DNA of 64,000 bases from Ornithodoros turicata (GCF_037126465.1 NC_088209.1:21519146-21583145); one strand, 5' to 3'; counted from the first letter of the stretch, positions 11,616 through 22,003 are shown. Numbers and translations are program-made. The notes: generated by a model from the letters alone, not told the origin.

Positions 11616-11798
11616 TGAAGTTCCACCTATATTTATTCTCTTTTTTTATTTTTTAGCGCGTACAAATTGTAAACAGCACCAAATTGTGTGCATGACAGTA
11701 AGGTCATTAGACGTGTACGAACGCAACTGCTAACATTAAGTATAGAGCTAAGACTCGTTTCTTATAATAATCATCAGAAAATCCAACAGTGTAGTAGT

Positions 11799-11968
11799 CT
11801 ACATTTATTCAGGTGCAAAATGTTTGTACAAGTTGCACAAATATATACAAGGAAGGCCCCACGTGAACAGTTTCTCTTTTTCCCTCTCGCCATTTACTGT
11901 TCACCTGGGACCCTCCTTGTATATGTTTGTGCAACTTGTACAAACGTTTTACACCTGAAGAAATGTAG
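11799..11968. repeat. 170-bp imperfect hairpin
   Basis: The left arm (from CTACATTTATTCAGGTG, through TTTGTACAAGTTGCACAAAT and ACAAGGAAGG, to GTGAACAG) pairs with a right arm (CTGTTCACCTGGGACCCTCC to CCTGAAGAAATGTAG). The loop is about 30 bases and rich in T and C. Arms of about 65-70 bp carry several mismatches. It is unrelated in sequence to the MITE families and may be a fold-back transposon or an inverted duplication. Confidence 0.8.
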
Positions 11969-13140
11969 AATACCGCATGAAAGCTTGTGAATATTAAAGA
12001 AGGCTTCACTGTTGGATTTCCTTCATATCATTTGATTTGATTTTAAAAGAAAAAAATTGAGATGGTAGTCTCGAGCTACTCGGGACTGGCTACTCCAGGA
12101 CGCGTTATTAATAAAAGAAAGGGAAACTACATCATCATATCATTACAACTTCATATCATTACTGTTCTGGGCGCTGGCTGTTTTCTTCACTTCCCTCTGC
12201 AATCATCATCAGACTGTAACTCCAAACTGTGCGCCAAGATGCCAGTGATCTGCGTCAACCTGTTCACTTAGGACGGACACTTAGGTCCTCTTCGAGAGCT
12301 TGTGTATCTGTATGCGTCAATATCATCTTGGCTTTTTATCTGAAAGTGTATAGATAAGACATGGCATGACCAACAGACAAGGAGCCGCGCGGAACGAGCT
12401 TTTTTATCTTGCTGTCTCGCATGGCCGCTTCTTTAGACGTACACAAGGTTGAGATGGGGACAGACCTCATTTGACGTCATTTTGACGTCACAAGGCCGCG
12501 GCGCGTTTCTTGGCCTGTTCGGGAAATACCGGCTCTTGCGTAAACAGAAACATTCCTGGCAGGGCTGTCGAGTAACCCTAATGCTAGACGTAATGGGGCG
12601 TGTCGTTTACGTAACGAGGCGTTCATTCAATACGACGTGTTGCCAGATCTCTCCCATTCCTCGACAGAACTGCACGTCGTATGTCCTTCCAGTGGCTGCC
12701 AGCAGTGATGCAACACTTTTGAGTAACACGTGACTAATTGCATAAGGGATTGTTTCAACGGTGGATAAAAGATGTATCACATGAAGAGGAAAACGTATGT
12801 TTGACAGAGTTACGCAGCCCGCTTGTGCAGCAGCCCTTGTTGCAGCGAGGTCTAAGTGATCGGAAGCCGTTTACGAGTTCCGAAAACGTGATACGCCGCT
12901 CACCATATCGCGTTGCTTATTTTTGATTTGATAGCTTCATTTACCGCTCCGTTTTCGTATAGTGCCTACGATCCACTCAAGCCATCCTAAATGTGCGAAT
13001 GTTTGTCGTTTTCTGCATTCTAAGCAGAGAATAATAATAAAATGATAAGATATCGAAGTAGATTTAAGTGTAAGATGCGTGGCGACATCCTGCACGTGCC
13101 GGAGCGCCACACGGTGCTGGAAGCAATGTTTCCTGGCTCG
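11969..13140. other. No gene recognised; paired CRE-like sites
   Basis: No recognised exon. Two TGACGTCA octamers occur at 12472-12479 and 12483-12490. Open frames at 12449-12733 and 12738-12926 show no domain. The sequence looks unique rather than low-complexity, so a short unrecognised exon cannot be ruled out. Confidence 0.35.
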
Positions 13141-13390
13141 TGGAGATTCGTGGTGGCGTACGCCTTGCTGTTAACATAAGTGCAAAGTGTCACAAGGAGG
13201 CGTACGCCCCCCTTTTTAGACGAAATACCTGAGAGGACGACATTCTTCGGAAGGATGGACCCTTAAAAATGAACTTCACCGGATAGCACGCTCCTATATA
13301 GCCAACCATCATCTCCAATGATATCGTTATCTGCCCTGATTTGTTGAGAACTGGAGGCGTACGCCTTTTTTGTGGAAATATGGTTTTGTG
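13141..13390. repeat. Partial fold-back MITE fragments
   Basis: Bases 13150-13250 form a decayed core pair (GGCGTACGCCTTGCTG and GTCACAAGGAGGCGTACGCC). Bases 13262-13378 form one arm of subfamily 1 ending at ACGCCTTTTTTGTGGAAATA, so the second arm is missing. Confidence 0.75.
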
Positions 13391-13412
13391 GTGGTGGAAA
13401 TATGGAGATATA

Positions 13413-13662
13413 CACTCTTAAAATTGAACTTCACCACATTGCACGCTCCTAGCCAACCATCATCCCGAGTGACATCGTTTCTTCTCTTGATTTGTCAAAA
13501 ACGGGAGACGTACGCCTTTTTGTGACACTTATACAGAAATGTTAATTGTCACAAAAAGGCGTACGCCTCCCCGTTTTCAGCAAATCATGTGAGAGAACGA
13601 TGTCGCTCGGGATGATGGTTGGCTAGGAGCGTGCTATGCGGTGGAGTTCATTTTTAAGAGTG
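13413..13662. repeat. Fold-back MITE, subfamily 1, 2-bp duplication TA
   Basis: A 250-bp near-palindrome, CACTCTTAAAATTGAAC to TTTTTAAGAGTG, flanked on both sides by TA (13411-13412 and 13663-13664). The loop is short (CACTTATACAGAAATGTTAA). Arms agree at most positions. Confidence 0.9.
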
Positions 13663-13743
13663 TAGGTCTTGTTGGGACGCTCTGCGCTAAACGTCCAAAA
13701 AAAAAGGCACACGCAGTACCTCCCATGAGTTCAACAAGACGTT

Positions 13744-13992
13744 CACTCTTAATAATGAACTTCACCGCATAGCACGCTCCTAGCCAACCGTCATCTCGAC
13801 TGATATCGTTATCTGCCCTGATTTGTTGAAAACGGGAGGCGTACGCCTTTTCTGTGACAATTATGAACAGCATAAGTGTCACAGAAAAGGCGTACGCCTC
13901 CCGTTTTCAACAAATCAGGGCAGATAACGATATCATTCGAGATGATGGTTGGCTAGGAGCGTGCTATGTGGTGAAGTTCATTTTTAAGAGTG
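13744..13992. repeat. Fold-back MITE, subfamily 1, best-preserved copy
   Basis: A 249-bp near-perfect palindrome with the tip CACTCTTAATAATGAAC and its mirror TTCATTTTTAAGAGTG. Blocks in order are the CACCGCATAGCACGCTCC block, CCAACCGTCATC, GATATCGTTATCTGCCCTGA, TTTGTTGAAAACGGGAGGCG, TACGCC, a loop around ATGAACAGCATAAG, then the mirror image. Flanked by TT on both sides (13742-13743 and 13993-13994). There is no coding capacity, so it must depend on a transposase supplied elsewhere if mobile. Confidence 0.92.
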
Positions 13993-13994
13993 TT

Positions 13995-15080
13995 CCACAG
14001 AACGACATCGTTCTGAATGACGATTTGCTCACTCGGAATAACATGGGCGAAACTCCGCTTTGACAGTGCAAAGCCATGCCAAATCGTACAGACGTGGAGC
14101 ATATAGGAAACGACTCACTCGACAAAGTAACACCAGAATTAACTTTCGTGAAAACCATTTCCTCGCGAGCAATTCGCAGAACCGAACGAACCTTTTAAAC
14201 GAGAAACCCTGAAACAGAAGCGGCCAAGGACAGGTGAAACTGCGCAGCGAAAACTGAAAACACGATACACTGCGCACGTCACTTGCAGAGGTCGTTATCG
14301 ACCTCAGAAACCAGCAGCCAAGGTTAGTCGTCGTTATATAGTTGACTCCGCTCCCTGTGCGCGTGGCTACCCATGCGACCAAAGAACTTCTCACACTCTC
14401 ATTACCTGCAGCCACCCATTTCGAAAAAGTTCGACGGCTACTTTTCTTTCCTTTCTCTCTCTCTCTTTTTCTTTCTTTGCTTCTTCTTTTTTCTTTTGTT
14501 TCTTTGCAAAAACTCGACGCAAGTCGGAAAGGTTTCGTACGATATACTATAAATATAATGTATCTTTCGAGTCGGTAAACACGTCCCTCGTTTAGTCAGT
14601 TGGTGAGAACTCGACGCTAGCGGGCACGGAGTAGTCCGATTCGGCTGGATACTTGTACATATACGAAGCACGTTTGTAGTTACACTCGAGGCGAGTGCAG
14701 CCAGCAGGAGAGGGGGGAAGTGAAATACGTAATGCGCGCGAGGGAACGGTGGTTGTGCAGCTGGTGGGCTTCTTTCGCTGAGATTTCGACCAACTTCTTT
14801 CATTTGCTCTTTGATTTCGTTTTTCTGAATGTGTGGCGTTTTGTCTTTCTTCGACAATGGGGGTTCTTCGTGTTTGTCTGCGTGTCTCTCGGTTTTCGTT
14901 CTTTTAATCAATTGTCCTTCTTGGAAGCGTCTTGGTCTATTTCATCAGCCCTCCAGCGACTATCGAGGAGGTCTTCCGTGCAATATCTTCAGCAGAACCT
15001 AAGGCGCCCCACTTTCTTATCAACACTATTTACGCATCGTGGCAGAGTGCTTTTCTTTTTCTCGAAAACTCACTGTGTCT
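13995..15080. other. No gene recognised; pyrimidine-rich tract
   Basis: A CT-rich tract lies at 14448-14505. Long open frames on both strands (128, 157 and 138 codons) overlap each other and this tract, and none shows a recognisable domain. I therefore do not call them genes. Confidence 0.4.
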
Positions 15081-15805
15081 TGTACACAGAGGGGGGCGTA
15101 TGCCTTGTTGTGTCAATTTGGATATATGATAATTGACACAAAAAGGCGTACGCCTCCCTCTATACTCAAATCTGAGGCAACAATCCTATCATTCGTCGCA
15201 ATGGCTGGCGCAAGGACGTGCTGTGCGGTGAAGTTCAGTTTTTAGAGTGTACATTTTACAAAACAGAACTTTGGGGCTTTTCTACAGAGTGCGCACTCTC
15301 GAAACATAACTTCAGGATAAGACATGCTGACGACCAACCAATGCACAGAATGCCTTTACGAGTCCTGATTTGTGGAAAGCACGGGGCGTATGCACCCGGT
15401 GTCACAAAAAGGTGTACGCTTTCAGCGAATCAGGCAAGAGGACAACGTCATTCGGAACCGCGCAACGCGCTCCTAATGCCAACCATCATCCCGATTCCCG
15501 AATGCCATCGTTGCCTCCTTTGATTTGTTGAAAACTGGAGGCGCGCGCGCCTTTTTGTGACGTCACAAAAAAGGCGTACGCCTCCCGTTTTCAACGAAAC
15601 AGGGAAGAGAACGGTTTCATTCGAGACTATGGTTGGTTATGAGCGTGCTACCGAGTTGCGGCAGTCCCCGTCTGACTATAGGGACCCTTATGTTAATTGT
15701 CACAAAAAGGCGTACGGCCCACGCTTTCCAGAAATCAGGAGTGATCACGGTACCGTTTTGTGTATTGGTTCACCGTGGTGTGACGTGAAGTTCTTTTTTC
15801 AGAGT
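15080..15805. repeat. Cluster of four fold-back MITE copies
   Basis: Subfamily 2 at about 15085-15253 (loop CAATTTGGATATATGATAATT, ending AGAGTG), a decayed copy at about 15293-15450, a compact subfamily 1 copy at about 15480-15640 whose arms meet directly at TTTTTGTGACGTCACAAAAA, and a half copy at about 15690-15803. The 15480 copy lacks any loop, leaving a TGACGTCA at the dyad centre. Confidence 0.8.
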
Positions 15806-15839
15806 GCGTGTCTCACTGTGTGAGGTTCACAGAGTTCAA

Positions 15840-15978
15840 CAGTGGCGGATCCAGGGGGGGGGGGGGCGAACGCCCCCAAGACGTCAGTTTATACATTGGA
15901 TTTCCCTCCCCCATTACGCGCTTCGACAAAGGAACAGCCCCCTCCCCCAAAAAAACCGATGGTCTGGATCCGTCCCTG
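15840..15978. mobile_element. Short hAT-type MITE with 8-bp duplication
   Basis: Terminal inverted repeats are CAGTGGCGGATCCAG on the left and CTGGATCCGTCCCTG on the right. The exact octamer GAGTTCAA lies on both sides (15832-15839 and 15979-15986). An 8-bp duplication and CAGTG-type ends are the established hAT superfamily signature. The body is 139 bp with a run of 12 or more G and no coding capacity. Remnants of the same ends occur near 45710 and 61190. Confidence 0.85.
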
Positions 15979-16267
15979 GAGTTCAATGACACGTGAACTT
16001 GATAAACCATGGCAGGGGCAGGATACTTTATATCTCGTTCAAACGAATGATAACCTGTAAGAATGCACTCATGATAGCAAAACCCCGAGACTATATGAAC
16101 AAGGAGGGACATACACACACACACACAACGTCTCAAACACAGCTAAAGAGTTTATGTCCATGTCATCATGCTTAAAACACACTGAGATAAAAAGGACACA
16201 CACAAAAAAAAAGACGCGCTGATGCACGCTTCATTTTCTAACCAATCTTTCGTTTCGTCCTTCACAG

Positions 16268-16380
16268 GCAATCCTTGGGAATGTGACCACTCCCTGGTAC
16301 GCGTCCTTCAGGATTTGGACACGAGGATGGTCCGCATCCAGGGCCGGCCCATGTGCTATCCTCCCCCTGACATCCAGTAA
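16268..16380 (+). CDS. Terminal exon of a leucine-rich-repeat protein (LRR C-terminal cap)
   Basis: A pyrimidine-rich acceptor (TTTCGTCCTTCACAG, ending at 16267) is followed by a frame reading (G)NPWECDHSLVRVL, QDLDTRMVRIQGRP, MCYPPPDIQ and a TAA stop. NPWxCD, followed by a hydrophobic helix and CxxPP, is the signature of the cysteine-rich cap ending extracellular LRR domains. The exon starts in phase 1 (two bases complete a Gly codon) and encodes 37 residues. One usual cap cysteine is His (CDH), and the protein stops right after the PPP motif, so no transmembrane segment follows. No upstream LRR exon was recognised in the window, so the rest would lie to the left or beyond. It could be a pseudogene fragment. 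Confidence 0.55.
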
Positions 16381-17210
16381 AGGACAACCACTACCTCCAG
16401 CAGTCCTCCTCCCCGCGTTCCTTCAAGATATCTGAGGTCCCGAAGAGGATGTTTTCAAGAATACTCTCTCCTCTGCTGAACGCCCTTCTTTGGAAGCAAC
16501 CGTGTGCTATCGTTCTGGCGCAGAGGGATATATTTAGACTTTTCAAGGACTGTATTCCCCATCATCTTGATCTTTCCTTATAGATTGGCAGGCTCAACCA
16601 TGTGATGTTCCTCCCTGCACTAGATTTTAAAGGGTACGATTGTTGAGAGATTGTTTCAGATGATGTTCGAACAAAACGGTATCCATTTTCTGTATAGGAC
16701 GGATATGAATACGCACCTAGTCTCTGTGAGATGGAGCAGCATTGTTACTTTTTTTTTCGTTTGTGTTCGTATAGTGGTCCCACGATGTGTGTATATATGC
16801 GTATTACAGGACAACAATAATGTGTCTTTCAATTCTAAGCAAGTACAACGCCTTAGACACTTTTATGTGAAGCCTATATATAGATACATTACATTGACAG
16901 AGCAACATAAATGTGGCTACCAATACCCATACAGGGTGTTTCGCGTCAGTTGAACGAAGCTTTTAATACAGGAATTTTAGAAAATCAAGACACGGCGCAT
17001 AATATGCGAGGGTTAAAAGAACGGCGTTCAGTTGGTGGTCGTCGTGCGCAAGTCATGTTTTTTTAAAAGCTTTTTAAAAGCATTTTCCCAAAGCTTCGTC
17101 CATCCTACCCTAGACAGCCTTATATCAATTATACTTACGAAACTTGGCATTGTTTTTCTCAATTTTTTTCACAAACATTTCTAACTGCACAGCAAGTTCA
17201 ACCTTTCTGC
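16381..17210. other. Possible 3' UTR of the LRR exon, then unassigned sequence
   Basis: Directly follows the LRR stop codon. I see no clear AATAAA signal close by. At 16932 a CAGGGTGTTTCGCGTCAG motif resembles the end of a DNA transposon. No other exon recognised. Confidence 0.35.
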
Positions 17211-17450
17211 ACTCTAAGGACAGAACTTCGTCCCATAGTACACTTCAAGCCAGCCACCATTCTGAATGATAGCGTTCTCTCTTCTTCTTGTTACATGTCC
17301 TTATTAACGTCCTCTCATCTCATTTTACTGACAATAGAAAACATACACTCTTTCGCGACAATTTGCATTTGTGTTAATGGTCACAGAGAGACGTACGCAT
17401 TGGTTTGCCTTGAACGTGACATGTGGTGAAGTTCTGTTTCCACAGTGTAA
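17211..17450. repeat. Decayed fold-back MITE
   Basis: Begins CACTCTAAGGACAGAACTTCG and ends GGTGAAGTTCTGTTTCCACAGTG, with remnants of GTCACAGAGAGACGTACGC in between. About 240 bp, much more diverged than the 13-kb copies and lacking an intact core palindrome. Confidence 0.65.
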
Positions 17451-18680
17451 TGTAATGTAAATGAAGAGATGCAACGATTGTAATATTTCCATCTAGAAAA
17501 TTATGTCACTAAAAGTGTGAGACAAGAGTGGCAAAAAGAAGAATACGGGTTCCTCTCCAAGCAAGTAATTTTTAGTGCCATGCATTTTATTTGTCGTTTC
17601 CTGACTCATGTTTCCATTTTTGTTTATAACGGGGCACTTTTAACAATACGCGTCACACAGTGCACAACAGGTCTCGGTTTGCTCCACAAGTCGAAGCACT
17701 GTTCTAGAGTAACGAAAGCTTTCTTCCTGTCGTTACGTAAAAAATAATAACACTATATTTTGCCCTCTGCTCAACACTTGATAACAGAATGACACGTTAG
17801 GAAAATTTCGAGTGAAAGGGAGAGGTAGAAAATAAAAGTTTTAGCTTTTAATGCCAACAAAATGGCCAAGTAATGAAGCTGTATAGCACCTAAATATTAC
17901 ATCCGCATTTAACTAAGCATACACTCTGCACACACATACATTGCATAATACGATAAAATAACATAATAAACACATATTAAGGTGAGAAAACTGATGTGTT
18001 CTAACTTCTTGGAAGAGTTCAAATCGCGTCTCTAATAATGAGATTTACGTTGATAGCTTTCTGAAGTGAACTATAATACTTTCCACAGATACACCTTAAC
18101 GATACACAAAACACGGACATACTGCGAGGAAAATTAGCATTTTTTGAAGAGTGTTCAAGTACCTGTAGGTGTTATTTATTCGTGACGACAGAGTGTGGTA
18201 CGCCTATCGATGCTTGTGTAAAAATAAAAGTCCCGTCTGCAACGTGCGTTAGCGCGCTCCGTGTTCTTTGTTGTTGTGAGTAATGTCATTAGTGTTGCAT
18301 GTAAGACCTTCCTGCACATATGCATTAGAAAGTTTAGTCGTGTGTAGAAGCGAGTGTTATTTATCGTGCGACTTTGAATGTTACGTTGAGTTGTACAGAT
18401 GACAGGATATACTATATATATATAGATACATGTTTTAATTCCTCTCAAAGCTTGGGATCGAGTATGAAGATGCCCGCGGTGATTTAAAAGCTCCAGTCGT
18501 TGACGGAGAAATAAAGAATGTTTTTTCTTATCATAATGCTGTCTCTGTGTGCAGTCTTATGACGTCAGGATATAGCGTGTCACAATCTCGTCGTTGCGTA
18601 TCGGAATCCCACAAGTATGGAGGAGGGTATACACGCTCACCACATGACGAGGTCACGACCGACCACGGCACTGAACGCAG
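17451..18680. other. No gene recognised; AT-rich
   Basis: No repeat boundary or exon recognised. Short open frames (76 codons at 17517, 90 codons at 18176-18448 minus) show no domain. Confidence 0.4.
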
Positions 18681-18682
18681 TG

Positions 18683-19195
18683 AGGGGCAAGGTACCTCAA
18701 ATTTGTACTTGAAGTAAAGTGCCAAGTACCACCTGTTGTATTTTAAGTACAGTACAATGTACAATACTAGAAATGTACTTAAAGTAAAGTACAAAGTGCC
18801 ACCTGTTGTATTTTAAGTACAGTACAAAGTTGTAGCGAAAGTAGCAGTTTATCCGAGCAGTCACCGCTTAGGGGTGGGCGCCTGTAAGGGCGCTTTTCCT
18901 GCACAGAACGATGGGGCGCCAGCGAGGCGGCGGAGAGAAAGACATGAGGAAGAGACTGGGGGAAGAGAGAGAGACAATGTAAGATGGCGGCATGACATGT
19001 AACGCGTGTGTGACGGTGTTCGAGGCTTTTCTGTGTTTAAACAGTTTACAGGCGTGTATCATATAATAATGTATCCCGGACGTCAATAAATTCATCCGGT
19101 GAGCGTTACAAAGTATACTGCAGATGTACTTAAAGTAAAAGTCCTCTGCTAAGTACTTTAATGTACTCATCAAGTATATTACAAATTTACTGTCC
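18683..19195. mobile_element. Truncated hAT-like MITE with GTACTT repeats
   Basis: Opens with CAGTGAGGGGCAAGGTACCT and both flanks are dense in degenerate GTACTT/AAGTAC units (18700-18830 and 19125-19185). The body in between is unrelated. The right terminal inverted repeat is missing, ending near ACAAATTTACTG before pogo-like sequence. It resembles in plan the intact elements at 19687 and 21243. Confidence 0.5.
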
Positions 19196-19196
19196 C

Positions 19197-19300
19197 GATT
19201 ATCCGGACACCTCGGGAGTCGTCCCTTTTCGTCCGGATAACGAGCAAACTTCCGAGGAAACCCGAAAAATTTAGGAGATCCCTTTAAAGCTCCAGAAAAG
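19197..19300. repeat. pogo/Tigger-like end fragment
   Basis: Contains GATTATCCGGACACCTCGG and TCCGGATAACGAGC, the kind of sequence found at the ends of Tigger-like elements. Related pieces recur at about 20535-20740. No intact element was resolved. Confidence 0.4.
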
Positions 19301-19553
19301 TAAACAAGGAAAAGATCGTTACTTCAAAAACTCATGCGAAGTAAGCTGCTTGAAATTAGTAGGCACGCGTGTGACAGAATTTTGGTCACAGCCACGGCAC
19401 CCGCTGCGTCACCCTGTATAGAAGGGTAATGCCTCAGAAAGTTGGGCCCCGCACATGTTTTTGTCTTTTTGCAAATGTCTTCGACAAAGGCCAAAAGACA
19501 GGCGATGCTTTCGGACGGCCTGGACGTTGACGTTCACATGTGGATTTCTTGCG

Positions 19554-19616
19554 CAGTGGATACAGGGTGCAGTGGATACAGGGTGCAGTGGATACAGGGT
19601 GCGGTGGATACAGGGC
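19554..19616 (+). repeat. 16-bp tandem repeat, about four units
   Basis: Four consecutive units of CAGTGGATACAGGGTG; the fourth starts CGGTGG. It is a minisatellite with no evident function. Confidence 0.9.
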
Positions 19617-19686
19617 ACCTCTTCCGCTTATCGTCTACCATCTCTACCGTGTGCCCGACACACACGAAAAGGAAGTGACCTCTGAA

Positions 19687-20431
19687 CATACCTGGGTAGT
19701 AATGTCATTACTGTAATGAAATTACGGTAATGAATTACTTTTTCTGGTAATTTGTAATGTAATGCATTACTTTGACATTATGTAATTTGTAATGTAATTT
19801 AATTACATTTGGGCAGTAATTCTAATGACATTACTCATTACTTTTTACAAAAGAATCGAGTGTTCAGTCTAACGGTTTGTGGCATCGGATAATCATCGTT
19901 TGCGGGCCCCATCCTCCGGACAGTGTTCTCGTTGCCGTGATACATTGTGTCATCTTCGTCTCTACAGTGTGGAACGATACCTCATACGTGGCACCCTGAC
20001 ATGTAGAAGAGACAAATAGAAGAGTGTGATTATAAGCTCGCGGTAATGACTTAGTAATGTTGTGGCGGCCCGTGTGTGATGACGAAGACGTGTCTCTGCT
20101 GCCACGCGCTACGGCTCTGGCACGGCAGTTCCACCGGCGCGGCCATGGAGATAGGCCACCGTCATCGCCTCTCCGTGGCATACCTCTACCGGCACCGTCC
20201 TAGCGTGAGGCCACGACCATCTGCCCGCTGGGACATTCCATCATCGCCGGTCAGGACTCAATGTAGAGGGACACCACCTCCTCTACAATGTCATTACTTT
20301 TTCGTAGTAATTGTAATGTAATTTCATTACATTTCAATTGCAGTAGTGAGTAATGTAATTGAATTTAATTATAACTGGAGTAATACGTAATGTAATTTAA
20401 TTACATTTTAGAAGTAATCTACCCAGGTATG
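19687..20431. mobile_element. hAT-type MITE with 8-bp duplication CCTCTGAA
   Basis: Ends are CATACCTGGGTAG and its complement CTACCCAGGTATG. The octamer CCTCTGAA occurs exactly on both sides (19679-19686 and 20432-20439), the hAT signature. Subterminal zones (about 19700-19850 and 20285-20420) consist of degenerate TAATGTAATTACATTAC-type units, and the 430-bp centre is GC-richer and unrelated. At 745 bp with no transposase, it is non-autonomous. Confidence 0.9.
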
Positions 20432-20439
20432 CCTCTGAA

Positions 20440-21234
20440 GAAAGGGGGCTCAAACAGTACAGAATGCACTGGTGAGATGAGACATTTTTTCCGGAACAAT
20501 GCGAACACAGCACATACCAGCCACAGAAGACGGTTGACACTTTTCCGGATAAGCGGATCACGATGACCTAGGTCCTGGAAGATTGGTCCCCGTACTTGCT
20601 GTCCGGATACGAATAACGAATTCCGGATAACCGAGACAAAATTCAATGGTAGCAGGTTCGTTTACGGGAATGTAATTCGGATAACGAGTTTTCCGGATGT
20701 ATGAACTCCGGATAAGCGAGACATGGATAAGCGAAACGCATTGCTGGACGTTTCAACACTTTTGGTAGTCATAAAACGAGAGGTGATTATGCTTCGACTG
20801 TTATCTTTAGACAGCTTTTCGCTGGCGTTTTTGCCAAGTGCTAGTTAGTAGAAAAAAATGTGGATAGTTTACAGTTGACTTATTAATAAGAACCGAAAGA
20901 AACTGTTTTGCGACCAGGTTTTGCGTTTGTATTGCCATTTGGGTACTGGAGTACTTGAAAGAAAAGTACCCAGAGTACAGTACAAATGGAGTGTCTCATT
21001 TTCGGTATTTACCGAAAAGCGCCGAAAACCGTTCGCCGGTCACTCTTCCGGGTGTCCGTCAACAGAGAGAAAAAAAAAAATCGCAGATATCCCCCGCGAA
21101 ACCGCCCCGCGCATCTTCCGAAACAGCGTCCTGGAATTCCCCAGTTTTAGTTATAGTTACCTACGCTCAAACCCACCACCAACTACAACAACAACAACAA
21201 ATTATGGAGAATGCGAAAAGTGGGCCAGCGGGGG
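20440..21234. other. pogo/Tigger-like remnants; no gene
   Basis: Repeated TTCCGGATAACGAG-type motifs at 20535-20740 indicate decayed ends of a Tigger-like transposon. The frames at 20921-21292 are overlapping and unrecognised. No exon was supported. Confidence 0.4.
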
Positions 21235-21242
21235 CGTAGAAT

Positions 21243-21747
21243 CAGTCTTGGGTATAGTAACTAAGTTACTTCTAACTTGTAACTGTAACTAGTTACTTTG
21301 GGGTTAACTAGTTACGGTAACTAGTTAGTTCCAGAAAAGTAGCGTTTAACTGTAACTAGTTACTGTTTCTGTGAGTGTAACTGCAAAATGTAACTAGTTA
21401 CTCGAATAAATGTCGATCCTTTTTTACGTTCGTACACGTGTCGTATTTTTCCCTGCGGGAGAGCCACATATTGACTTATACAGCTTCTGGGTAAGTGCAA
21501 TAATACTTTTATCGCACTTAAGTAGATGCAAATAAATGTACGTTTTTAACGATTTGTATCACCCTCTCATGGTCATTTTTATTAAAAGTAACTGTAATGT
21601 AACTAAGTTGCTTTCTCTCAGTCACTGTAACTGTAACTAGTTACTTGACCAAGAAAGTAACTATAACTGTAACTTAGTTACTTAACCAAGAAAGTAACTA
21701 TAACTGCAACTCAGTTACTTTTTAGAGGTAACTTACCCAAGACTGCG
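21243..21747. mobile_element. hAT-type MITE with 8-bp duplication CGTAGAAT
   Basis: Ends are CAGTCTTGGGTA and TACCCAAGACTG, flanked by exact CGTAGAAT copies (21235-21242 and 21748-21755). Subterminal regions are arrays of degenerate AACTAGTTACTGTAACT units; the centre (about 21410-21590) is unrelated. At 505 bp and non-coding, it has the same plan as the 19687 and 57420 elements with a different repeated word. Confidence 0.93.
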
Positions 21748-21784
21748 TAGAATCCCACGCAACGATCTGTACGCGGTGTACAGC

Positions 21785-22003
21785 CGTGGACAGGGAACAG
21801 CAGGAAGGAGGGTGACAGGGGGTTAGTACGCGGCCAGGGCCGACTTCAGGGCGAAGTGTGTCGACATTCGTCTGGATGGTCCGCGGGAAAACCCGGTGAA
21901 AACGTCAGACAGCACGGTCGGTACGGGGATTCGAACCCGCGTACCATCCCAGACTCGGCGTGAAAGGCGATCATCTTATCCGCTACTCCACGCGAGCTGG
22001 TAC
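21785..22003 (-). mobile_element. tRNA-derived SINE copy 4, near full length
   Basis: On the minus strand it runs from CCAGCTCGCGTGGAGTAGCG through a perfect B box GGTTCGAATCC (21927-21937), GACCGTGCTGTCTGACG, TTTTCCCGCGG, GAATGTCGACACAC, CCTGAAGTCGGCC and a tail near GTCCACGGCTGTACAC. Both promoter halves are present, so this is one of the most complete copies. tRNA similarity is confined to the head. Confidence 0.85.

Noticed and set aside
9241..13995. CRISPR-like array of regularly repeated palindromic units
   Set aside because: The repeats are 250-bp inverted-repeat elements with target duplications and irregular spacing in a eukaryotic genome; there are no short repeats with unique spacers.
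14029..15136. Overlapping frames of 128, 157 and 138 codons on both strands
   Set aside because: They overlap one another on opposite strands and run through a CT-rich tract; no recognisable domain.
21900..22000. tRNA gene on the minus strand
   Set aside because: The same SINE body follows the B box here, and the acceptor stem ends do not pair.
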